A stretch of DNA of 64,000 nucleotides from assembly GCA_037833965.1 (NCBI GenBank), contig AP031354.1:11076001-11140000 (forward strand), in the 5' to 3' direction. The stretch is from Marchantia polymorpha subsp. ruderalis (lineage: Eukaryota; Streptophyta; Marchantiopsida; Marchantiales; Marchantiaceae). A program made the translations under genes and the position numbers. A model generated the notes under the pieces. The model searched no databases. It was not told the DNA's origin and saw only the letters and a program-made list of their open reading frames with translations. How positions within the stretch are numbered: the first letter of the stretch is position 1; each line of letters begins with the position of its first letter. Positions 9,606 through 19,976 of this stretch are shown in pieces.

Positions 9606-12485
9606 TGTGGTAACCCACTTTTGGTATTTATGCGGAATTTAAAACATTTTTGGAAAACTGTACCGCAGCAGCAGTGTAAATAGCGATCGGCACATTTAAA
9701 TATAGTGAAACTGGATGATCTCGTAGAATCTCGTAGAATCTCGTAGAATCCAAGAGTTAAGCGCAATGTCCGGAACAGGCGCCCGCCCTGAACGATCGAC
9801 TCTAAAGGAGTTCTCCTCCGGCGCAAGGCGCATAATTCGCCTTCGGCGCTAGAGGAATCCCTCAGAATCTATGCAATTCCCAAACGCTTTGACTTGATTA
9901 GGGTCTCGTTGGAAAGAGCTTGACGCGCTGGTTCTAACCAGCCCAAGAACGCCCGGAAAGGATCAGGACTCAGGGAGTTGTAATGGTCGAAAGATACGAA
10001 GACTTTCGCCTACGCATAGGCGAAGGAAGTTCGACTACGCATAGGCGAAATAAGTTTGACGTCGGCGGGAAGTCCGCCGAGAATTTCGCCTACGCATAGG
10101 CGGGAGGACTTGCACCTACGCATAGGCCGGACGCATCCCTGGCGCAAGACCTAATGGTGGAGCGGGACCGATCGGTGGAGCAGGACCTAACAGAGGAGCG
10201 GATTAACTATCCGCAGGGTGAAATTCGTGCGCGCGATGCACAATTGCACTCCGCGCAGGTAAATTCCGCATGACCGCCTTCGGCGGTAGACGCCGGCGGC
10301 GAGGAGGTTACAATCGCAGCGGGGCAGGCGGACGATGTGAATTCGGCACGACCGCATTCACCCACCGCCGTGGACATTTTAGCAGAGAGCAGCGAGGCTG
10401 CAGGAGCGCAAGCGGCGGCAGAGCACGCAGACATCTCGCAGCCCCGCACAGGTCAGTCGCCGACGAATTCAATAGCGACCAAAATCCTCAGTTCGGAGGA
10501 TGACAAAGAAGGAGGATCAACGGAATCAGTGTCGGGATCGAAATCCACCGAGGAGGAGGAGCAGGAAATGGAAGGTGCGCCGACGGCGGCGCTCTGTGAG
10601 CAGGTAGTACCTCTGTTGAGGTACCTGGATCGCAAAGTGGAGAAGTACGCGGACCCTTGCCAGCCTGGGTCCTACGTCGAGCTACTGAGGAGGCGAACCC
10701 GCACTAAAGTCCACACCAATAAGTTGTTGAGCCGAGTGGATCAGGAACTTAAGGATCTGCGAGAGAAGCATGAGTGCCTGTGGGGTCAGTACAACCTCAC
10801 TAGGAAGTTGTACAAAGCCTTCGACAAGACGAAGAACGAGAAGCTGGAAGAGTTCGCCAAGCAGAAGGCGAAGCTCGCAGAGGAGCTTGATTCTGAGCAG
10901 GCTCAGAATCGAATTTTGTAAGAGGAGCTCGTGCGACAGACACGGTTGTTAGAGCAGTGTCAGCTCGCACGGCAGGCGGACGAGGAACTAATCCGCATAC
11001 TGCAATCCGAGTGCGGGGAATTGAGAGCGTAGCGTGCGGAGGCCGAATTGCAGTTGGTTGTAGTTGAAGATGATCGCCGGCGGGAGGCAGATCGCACGAA
11101 GGAAGAGATGGCGAGGCGAGTCACCCACTGTCTCAGGGGCTACGCCCACTGGGAAGTGGCGGCGCAGGAGAAACTCACACTGCGCGAGTTAGAGCTTCGT
11201 GCAGCGGGGTTGTTGACAGGTGACAGTCGGAGTCGGCGGCGAGTGGCGAAGAAGTTGGACTCTTTTCTGTCGAGATCGCGGGACACCATGGCCACCCTCG
11301 AGTCGGAGGTTTCTGCGGTGTTGCGGCGATTGGGACTGCGCAGTCGAACTGAGAACTGGCAGGGTAGGGAGTTAGTGCGCGGCAGTCCGTCGCGTAGGAG
11401 GCGAAGCACAGGTTCTGCGGAGTGTAGTGTAGCGTGGTTCCGTGCAGGCGCGTAGCGTAGTGCAGTGTAGTGTTAGTTAGGACTTAGAAGGTATAAAGTA
11501 GTTCAAGGCGTCTTGCCTTGGGATTCTTCCAGTTTCGGAAGTGCAGATCAAGAACTCATTTTCTCTGCGTGTTTGTGTCCTTAGTTCTGTCACCACGCAA
11601 GAGGAGCTACACCTTGGCGGTCCGCATTGTGTAGCTGAAGGCCTTCGGCCGAATGTTTAGAGCTAGTACATTGGTTAGAGACTTGAATAGTTCGGATCTA
11701 CACCTACGGGTGATTGCCGATGCTCAGAGCCAGTGACGAGTTAGATACTTGAATAGTTTCGCCCCTACACCTTCGAGTGTTTGTTCCTGATTGTACTCCT
11801 TCGGGATTTTTCCCCTTAATGCCAAAGTGAAGTTTTGCTACTTCGTGTAAGCCTTGGTTGTAAATTCAGGTCACGCTGCAGCAGGTGCCTTTAGGGCAAC
11901 CCGTGTAGTATTTCTGGGAATGACAAGTGCCTAAGAATTCAAACTCTTCAATAGACTGTTATTGTGTGTTACTGGAACGTTTCTCAGTTGAGTCCCTCCG
12001 TGCGGATCTGTGTTCTCTGCGCGTTTTGTGAGTTGAGCGTGTTGTTCACCGCGTGTGAGTGACTTCGATCCGAAGTAGGAAGTCCAAGCCGGGTTCCCTA
12101 CGCTAGCAGAAAGCTAGTGGAAGGGTTGTAAATGCCAGAGTTGGGAGTCACTACCCGCAGATTCGCTAAGTGTACTCGCGAGAGCCTTTCCCCCCTGAAA
12201 TCTTAAGGTGAGGTCCTAACCGATCTCTGGGTTGTGTTTCTGTAGTTTCAGGTGTGTGTGTGTGTGTGTGTGTGTGTGTTGAGTGAACTACACTGCACTG
12301 TGCGACCTCCGAGTGAGCTCCGAGTGAACACTTGCAGTATTTTTGGGAGTGACAGTCGCCTGAGAATTCAAACTCCTCAATAGTCTGTTAAATGTGACAC
12401 TTTGTACCCTGTGTGTTCCTCTGTCCCTGTGGGTTCGACCTTTCTACCACTATATTGCAGTTTTAGCCTTTAGTGGGTTATTACA
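9606..12485 (+). mobile_element. Solo-type LTR with internal deletion
   Basis: Runs from TGTGGTAACCCAC (9606) to GTGGGTTATTACA (ends 12485), 2880 bp, about half the length of the full LTR at 28443-33821. The N-terminal half of ORF-L is deleted: the 5' non-coding part jumps at about 10120-10132, at a CCTACGCATAGG palindrome, straight into the region coding the ORF-L C-terminal half. TATA box, hairpin, (TG)n tract and the direct repeat are retained. The flanks (ACACG and CCTCT) do not match, so no target duplication is seen. Confidence 0.85.
10133..11455 (+). pseudogene. ORF-L C-terminal half, broken
   Basis: Reads the acidic segment (STEEEEQEMEGAP-like), then LLRYLDRKVEKYADP, then the coiled coil (VDQELKDLREKHECLWGQ...), and finally the conserved C-terminus RRRRSTGSAECSVAWFRAG. 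There are in-frame stops at about 10919 (TCA to TAA) and about 11030 (CAG or CAA to TAG). The N-terminal W-rich domain is absent because of the internal deletion. It is the same protein family as the intact 1041-codon frame at 29690-32815. Confidence 0.8.
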
Positions 12486-14366
12486 CCTCTACTTAAGATT
12501 TCAGGGGGAAAGTCTCTCACGAGTACATTCAGCAAATCTGCAGGTAGTGACTCCCAACTTCGGCTTTTACAACCCTTCCACTAGTTTCTGCTAGTGTAGG
12601 GCACCCGGATTGGACTTCCTACTTCGGTTGTAGTATCTTCGTCAAACCGAAGTCACTCACACGCGGTGAACAACACACTCAACTCACAAAACGCGTAGAG
12701 AATACAGGTCCAAACTGAAAAACTCAATTGAGAAAAGATCCAGTGGCACACCATAATAGTCTATTAACGAGTTTGATTTCTCAGGCACTAGTCATTCCCA
12801 AAAATACTGCAGAGGTTTGCCCCGAGGGCGCCTTCTGCAGCGTGACCTGAATTACAACCAAGTCTTACTCAAAGTAACAAAACTTCACTTTGGTATTCAA
12901 GGGAAACATCCCGAAGGAGTACAATCAAGAACAATCACCCAAAGGTGTAGGGACGAACTGTTCAAGTATCTAACCAGTTACTAGCTTTGAGCATTCAGCA
13001 ATCACCCGCAGGTGTAGATCCAATGTGCTCAAGTATCTAACCAGTAAAATAGCTCTGAACATTCGGCCGAAGGCCTTCGGCTACAAAATGCGGTATCTTC
13101 GTCAAGCTGTAGCGCCTCTTGCGCGGTGACAGAACTAAGTACACAAACACGTAGAGAAAATGAGTTCCTGATCTACACTTCCGAAACTGGAAGAATCCCA
13201 AGGCAAGACGCCTTGAACTACTTTATACCCTCTAAGTACTAACTAACACTACACTACCTGCTATGGTGCGAGCCGCAATAGATACTACACCTAAGGAGTC
13301 GGCGGTTGCCTTCCCCTCTAACTTACAACCTAAATCTAACCCTAACCCTTTATTTGAATCCTAAGCCTATTGTACAGAGCCGCCAGCGTCTTTAACTGCT
13401 TTACATCCAAGATCTGAGGCTGAAAATTTGCAAGCATGCGTGGCGGGCTGAGACCAACGGCTCTATTAAATTTCAGATCCATCCGACCGTCCATTGCAAA
13501 GATATGGGCCCCGCAAGATCTCTTAACCCAGGCCGAAATTCCTTCTCCAAAATCCGAGGTCCGGGGGACCCACATGCCGCTTGAATGCCGTTCCCGCGAT
13601 TATGGGTAACGGCCTGCTCCTCACGTGCGACTTCACGCCCCGCCGTTCTGCCTCCCACGCGCGACTTCACACCTCGCTGTTCTGCTTCCCACAATTGACA
13701 TAATCTCGCCAATTTCCGCCATTGGGAATCTTCTACCACGTGGCGCCGAAGGCGTCTACCGCCAAAGGCCCTTGCCCCGAAGGCGCTTGACCCGAATTCC
13801 GTTGACCCGAAGGCGTTGACCCAAAGTTGCTGACCCGAAGTTGCTTGACCCGAAGGCCCTCCCTATCAGTAACTTCCGACACTCATAACTCATTGATCTA
13901 TTATCCGTTCCAAGCGTTATTGGGCTCGTTAGAACGAGCGTGTCGAGCTCTTTCCAACGAGACCCTAACCAAGTCAAGGAATTAAAATTGAGAAAATTAT
14001 GAGGAATCCATCTTCTGCCGAAGGCACTCTCCCGCATCGCCAAAGGCGTATCCCCGAAGACGTCCGTCGCCGAAGGCGTTGACCCGAAGGCGCCCCATAT
14101 CAGTAACTTCCGACACTCATAACTCAGTGACCTCTCATCCGTTTCACAAGTTCTTGAGCTCGTTAGAACCAGCGCGTCAAGTTCTTTCCAACAAAATACT
14201 AAATAACTCAAGGCGTTACGAATTGAGAAAGTTATGAGTGATATACCGCCAAAGGTGCTCAAAGCGGGTCCTTCAGCATGAACCGCCCGTTCCATCCCAA
14301 ACGTTCGACTGTGGCCTAAGCCCAAAACCCCTTGACTTTCCTCGATACTCTTTTTACTGTGGTTTT
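12486..14366 (-). mobile_element. ORF-less short LTR form, 3' end missing
   Basis: Minus-strand LTR lacking its terminal TGTAATAACC part (begins inside U5 at CCTCTACTTAAG). After the R-U5 and TATA region (to about 13255) the ORF-L region is replaced by about 600 bp of non-coding DNA, including a telomere-like CTAACCCTAACCC tract (about 13335-13350). Two copies of the hairpin module follow (about 13870-14000 and 14105-14240). It is cut at 14367 by the end of another minus-strand LTR. Confidence 0.7.
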
Positions 14367-15007
14367 TGTAATAACCCACTAAAGGCTAAAACTGCAATAT
14401 AGTGGTAGAAAGGTCGAACCCACAGGGACAGAGGAACACACAGGGTACAAAGTGTCACGTTTAACAGACTATTGAGGAGTTTGAATTCTCAGGCGACTGT
14501 CACTCCCAGAAATACTGCAAGTGTCCACTCAGAGCGCACTCGGAGGTCCGCACTAAAGTACTCACTGAGAAACATTCCTGTAACACACCATAACAGTCTA
14601 TTGAAGAGTTTGAATTCTTAGGCACTTGTCATTCCCAGAAATACTACAGGGGTTACCCTGAAGGCAACTGCTGCAGCGTAACCTGAATTTACAACCAAGG
14701 TTTACACGAAGTAGCAAAACTTCACTTTGGCATTCAGGGGAAAAATCCCGAAGGATTACAATCAGGAACAAACACTCGAAGGTGTAGGGGGAAACTATTC
14801 AAGTTTCTAACTAGTCACTGGCTCTAAGCATCGGCAATCACCCGCAGGTGTAGATCCGAACTACTCAAGTCTCTAACCAATGTACTAGCTCTAAACATTC
14901 GGCCGAATACCTTCAGCTACAAAATGCGGATCGCCAAGTTGTAGCTCCTCTTGCGTGGTGACAGAACTAAGTACACAAACACGCAGAGAAAATGAGTTCC
15001 TTATCTG
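14367..15007 (-). mobile_element. LTR 3' fragment
   Basis: Begins with TGTAATAACCCACTAAAGG (14367), runs through an R-U5 region that has lost the segment around the CA repeat, and stops near GAGTTCCTTATCTG (about 15005), where another LTR end begins. It is probably the outer copy into which the 15008-17297 LTR inserted. Confidence 0.7.
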
Positions 15008-17297
15008 GTATAATACCCACTAAAGGCTAAAACTGCAATATAGTGGTAGAAAGGTCGAACCCACAGGGACAGAGGAACACACAGGGTACAAAGTGTCACA
15101 TTTAACAGGCTATTGAGGATTTTGAATTCTCAGGCGACTGTCACTCCCAGAAATACTGCAAGTGTCCACTCGGAGCGCACTCGGAGGTCGCATAGTGCAA
15201 CGTAACACACACACACACACACACACACCTCAAACTACAGAACCACAACCCAGAGATCCGTTAGGACCTCTACTCAAGATTTCAGGGGGAAGGTCTCTCA
15301 AGAGTACACTCAGCGAAGCTGCGGGTAGTGACTCCCAACTCCGGCTTTTACAACACTTCCACTAGCTTGCTGCTAGCGTAGGAAACCCGGTTTGGACTGC
15401 CTACTTCGGATCGAAGTCACTCACACGCGGTGAACAACACTCTCAACTCACAAAACGCGCAGAGAACACAGGTCCGCACTGAAGGACTCACTGAGAAACA
15501 TTCCAGTAACACACCATAACAGTCTATTGAAGAGTTTGAATTCTTAGGCACTTGTCATTCCCAGAAATACTACAGGGGTTACCCTGAAGGCACCTGCTGC
15601 AGCGTAACCTGAATCTACAACCAAGGCTTACACGAAGTAGCAAAACTTCACTTTGGCATTCAGGGGAAAAATCCCGAAGGAGTACAATCAGGAACAAACA
15701 CTCGAAGGTGTAGGGGCGAAACTATTCAAGTATCTAACTAGTCACTGGCTCTAAGCATCGGCAATCACCCGCAGGTGTAGATCCGAACTACTCAAGTCTC
15801 TAACCAATGTACTAGCTCCGAACATTCGGCCGAAGGCCTTCAGCTACAAAATGCGGAACGCCAAGTTGTAGCTCCTCTTGCGTGGTGACAGAACTAAGGA
15901 CACAAACACGCAGAGAAAATGAGTTCGTGATCTGCACTTCCAAAAATGGGAAAGAACCCAAGGCAAGACGCCTTGAACTACTTTATACCTTCTAAGTCCT
16001 AACTAGCACTACACTGCACTATGCCATGGTGCGAGCCGCAACAGATCCTACACCTGAGGAGTCGGCGGCTGCCTTCCCCTCTAACTTACAACCTAAATCT
16101 AACCCTAACCCTAAATCTGAATCCTAAGCCTACTGTATAGAGCCGCCAGCGCCTTTCTATCCAAGATTTGAGGCTGAAAATTTGCAGGCATGCGTGGCCG
16201 GTTGAGATCAACGGCCCCATCAAATTTCAGATCCATCCGGCCGTCCATCGCAAAGATATGGCCCCGCCGTTCTGCGTCCCACACTTGACATAATCCCGCC
16301 AACTCCCGCCATTGGAAATCTTTTGCCACGTGGCATCGAAGGCCCTTGAGCCGAAGGCGCATCTTCCGCCGGCTCCTTTCCTTTCCTGCGCTGCACCGGA
16401 GGTGAGTCTCGCCTATGCGTAGGCGCTCGCCTATGCGCAGAAAGTCTCCCGTCCGCATGGAGTCGTCTATCTATAACAGTCACCCCCGTCACTTATAACT
16501 CACAAATCCTTGCTTCGTTTGAAACGTTCTTGGGCTCGTTGAAACGGGCGCGTCGAGCTCTTTCCAACGAGCCCCTAAACAAGTCAAACCGTTAAGAATT
16601 GAGAATGTTATGACGGTTTTACTCTTCCGCCGAAGGCGTTTGCCTATGCACTCGCAGGCGTCCGCGTCCGCATCGTAAGCCGCCTACTCGCAGGCGTCCG
16701 CGTCCATCCGCGCTGTTGCGCTGGCGCCAAAGGCGCCGTACAAGTTCCAACCCCGAAGGCGGATTTCCCGCCGACGCCGAAGCGCCTACGCGTAGGCAGA
16801 CTTCTCTCGTCCGCGCATAGGACAAACTTTCCTTGCGACCTTGCGACCTCGAAGGCGTCTACCGTCGAAGGCGCATCTTCCGGCGGTTCTTCCGCCGAAG
16901 ACGTACCGCCAAAGTCGCTCTACCGCCGAAGGCCCCCCATCAGTAACTTCCGACACTCATAACTCAGTGACCTCTCATCCGTTTCACACGTTCTTGGGCT
17001 CGTTAGAACCAGCGCGTTCGGCTCTTTCCAACAAGACCCGAAGAAACTCAAGGCGTTACGAATTGAGAAAGTTATGAGTGATTTACCGCCGAAGGTGCTT
17101 GAAGCGGATCCTGCAGCATGAACCGCCTGTTCCGTCCCAAGCGTCCCACTGTGGCCTAAGCCCAAAACCCCTTGACTGTCCTCGATCCTCTTTTTACTCT
17201 GGTTTCGCGTTCCGATTACTATTTACAGCTGCTGCCGCGGTACTTACTATTCAAAAATGTTTTAGTTCCGACAAAAAACAAAAAGTGGGTTACCATA
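15008..17297 (-). mobile_element. ORF-less short LTR, nearly complete
   Basis: Both ends are present but slightly mutated: TATAATACCCAC at about 15008 instead of TGTAATAACCCAC, and GGGTTACCATA at 17297 instead of GGGTTACCACA. About 2.29 kb. It holds a (CA)n tract (about 15211-15230), TATA and hairpin (about 15955-15995), a telomere-like CCCTAACCCTAAA stretch (about 16100-16115), and two hairpin modules (about 16480-16620, 16945-17080). ORF-L is absent. On its 5' side it interrupts the ORF-L of the next copy after the KIEKYAD segment. Confidence 0.8.
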
Positions 17298-19322
17298 GTC
17301 CGCGTACTTCTCTATCTTGCGATCCAGGTACCTCAGCAGAGGTACTACCTGCTCACAGAGCGCCGCCGTCGGCGCGCCTACCATTTCCTCCTCCTCCTCC
17401 TCGGTGGATCCCGATCCCGACACTGATTCCGTGGATCCTCCTTCTTCGTCATCCTCCGAATTGAGGATTTTGGTCGCTATTGAATTCGTCGGCGACAGGC
17501 CTGTGCAGGGCTGCGAGATGTCTGCGTCCTCTTTCGCCGCTGGCGCTCCTGCAGCCTCGCTGCTTCTTGCTAAAATGTCCAAGGCGGTGGGTGAATGCGG
17601 CCGTGCCAAATTCACATCGTCCGCTTGTCCCTGTCCCGCCGCGACTGTAACCTCCTCGCCGCCGGCGTCTACCGCCGAAGGCGATCGTGCGAAATGTACC
17701 TGCGCGGCGTGTACTTGTGCATCGCGCGCACGAATTTCACCCTGCGGATAGTCAATCCGCTCCTCCGTTAAGTCCCGCTCCACCGATCGGTCCTGCTCCA
17801 GCATTAGGTCCTGCGCCAGGGATGCGTCCGGCCTATGCGTAGGCGCAATTGCCGGCGCTTCTTACGCCGAGGGCACAGCGCCGAAGCCATCTTCTGCCAA
17901 AGGCGGTTGAGCCGAAGGCGGCCCGCCCGAGGTCCCTTGGCCCGAAGGTCCTTCCGCCGAAGGCGCACCTTCCGGCGGATTTCCCGCCGAAGGCGCGGCT
18001 CCCGCCGGCTCTCTGTTTGTGACTCGGTGGCCTGAAGGCGCATATCCCAGCGATCTCACCGCCGGAGGGCCTTGCCCCGAAGGCCCTTGAGCCGAAGGCG
18101 GTTCTTCCGCCGGCTCCTTCCCTTTTCTGTGTTGCACCGGGGGTGAGTCCTGGCTATGCATAGGCACTCGCCTATGCGTAGGCGAACTTCCCTCGCCTAT
18201 GCGTAGGCGAAAGTCTTCGTCCGCAAGGGGTCGCCTATCCACAGGGAGTCGCCTATGCGTAGGCGGCACACTCATCCGTGCCGCACGTTGTTGCTCCTGA
18301 TCTGAAGGTCGTCTCACCTCCGCCGAAGGCGTAGGGTGATCCACTGACCCCTCGGCCGTCCGCGCAGTCCTATCCTTCTCCGGGGATGGACTTCCCTTCT
18401 CTGTGGCGATCGTCGCCGTTTCTGCGCTGCTGGCAGGTAACAAAAGCCTGCGCGCCTTCTGCTTCGGCCGACTGCAGATCTCGTGCAGTGGCCGCTTCCG
18501 GGTGAGAGCAGCTGATTCTTGCTGTTGCTCCTTCTCCGGTTCCTCTCTCCATCTCTGCTTCCGCGGCACTCGTGCTGCTATCCTCCCCGCATCCTGTTGA
18601 CCCGGTGGAGTGGAAGTCGGGGAGTCCTCCGCGTCGGTGTCAACTTCGTTATCCCGCACATACCTCCCGGGATGGTCGACTGACAATGGCGGAAATCGAA
18701 CACGCTCGGCCGCGGTTAAGCAATTCATCGACCGATAAAAGTTTATCAAGAAGGGGGAGAGGTGATTGAGCGTTCCTACCCGCTCCTCAAACGCATGCTG
18801 TCGCATCACCCTATGTAGGATACGCGACCAGTGAACTGGATCTCCAGCCAATGTGAGCTCCACGAAGGACACCTGCCACAACGTGATGTACGTAGTGCGG
18901 TGCGGCTGCAAGAGTTGCAGCAGCGCCATCGCTACGGTCCTGCGGAAACGATCTTTGTAGTCCCGGGTCCTGTACCCGTTCTTGGAGGACCTCTCCCGCT
19001 TGAACAATTCCACAAAGGAGGCCTCGTCCGCCTTCGATACCTTGACGCTCTCACTGTCGAACAGGAGGTACCCGTCCTCGCCTGCACACCTTCCCAATGC
19101 TTGTTCCCAATCGCAGACAGTCCATCGATCTACATGCAGACGGAATCCGTGCGTAGGTTGCCGTTCCTCGTCCAGCCATTCGCGCACCATGTCTGCGCAC
19201 ACGTAATTCCATCCCCACAGCAAGAATTTGAGTTTACTCGCAATCAGCCGGTCCTCAAAAGCACGCAACCCATTCTGCAGGAGCTTGAGTGGCACCATCC
19301 GCAGCTTCACCGATGTCGACAT
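17298..19322 (-). pseudogene. ORF-L, one premature stop and truncated C-terminus
   Basis: The start at 19322 (MSTSVKLRMVPLKL) matches the conserved beginning of ORF-L. The N-terminal domain (FLLWGWNYVCADMVREWL, DWEQALGRCAGEDGYLLFDS, RTRDYKDRFRR) is complete. The frame runs 486 codons to a stop at 17862, then continues in the same frame from 17804 into the acidic segment and LLRYLDRKIEKYAD, where the inserted LTR starts. So it carries only one nonsense change plus the insertion. The middle is rich in PSAEGP-type repeats that encode the palindromic DNA. Confidence 0.8.
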
Positions 19323-19976
19323 CGCGTTCTTGAAATTGGTTTGTGCACCTCTTTCTCTTGCTATGTCCGAGCCTCTTGCTCGCGGTTCTGTTTCCTCTGC
19401 AAACTCTAATCTCTCTCAATTCCAAATGTCGCGCACTCAATTCTCTCTGTGGCACCGGATAACTCTCTGCGCGGTGGTGTCTAGAACGTCTCTCAGCTAG
19501 AAGGTGGACGCGCGCAGCTCGCACAAGGAATTGAAATCGCAATTTCAAGAATGGGTTGTCCTCAGCCCGCTCGCAGGGTGTCATGGTCGGCTCCCGGTCG
19601 TGAAAGACGAATCACTTGATGGCTGCGCCGGCTCCGAGGTATAACGGCCTTCTCTCTCACGCGCGGCTTCACGCACTGCCGACGCTCCTTCACTCACACG
19701 CTCGAATTGGCAATTTGAACTCCGCCAGCGTACTACGCCGCTGCCATGGTCGCGCAGCGCCAAAGGCGGATTTCTCGCCGACGCGCTACATTCATCCGTA
19801 CTTCGACTTGGCTAGTCCCGCTCCGCCGAAGGCATTCGTCCGCGCATAGGATAAAAACCAAACTCCCTTATGCGTAGGCGGAATCCCCGGCGGAGTTTGC
19901 GCCGGCGTTGAACTCCATCCGCCTATGCGTAGGCGCTTGCCTATGCGTAGCGAAATCCGTCCGCACACAAGACGTT
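17298..19976 (-). mobile_element. LTR with ORF-L, subfamily with CGCCTATGCGTAGGCG palindromes
   Basis: Minus-strand LTR portion containing most of ORF-L and part of its 5' leader. It is interrupted at its ORF-L 3' part by the short LTR ending at 17297, and at its 5' leader by the family-2 LTR whose end is at 19977. Near-palindromes of the CGCCTATGCGTAGGCG type are concentrated in the middle of the coding region (about 18150-18265) and again in the leader (about 19870-19950). Confidence 0.8.

Noticed and set aside
17298..17302. GTCCG next to the LTR end at 17297 and GTCCG before the LTR start at 23747, as one target duplication
   Set aside because: The two LTR ends belong to different copies on opposite strands and the host sequences are different; coincidence is likely.
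18150..18265. CRISPR-like or regularly spaced repeats
   Set aside because: The repeats are short palindromes with irregular spacing inside an LTR of a eukaryotic element; there is no spacer structure and there are no cas genes.
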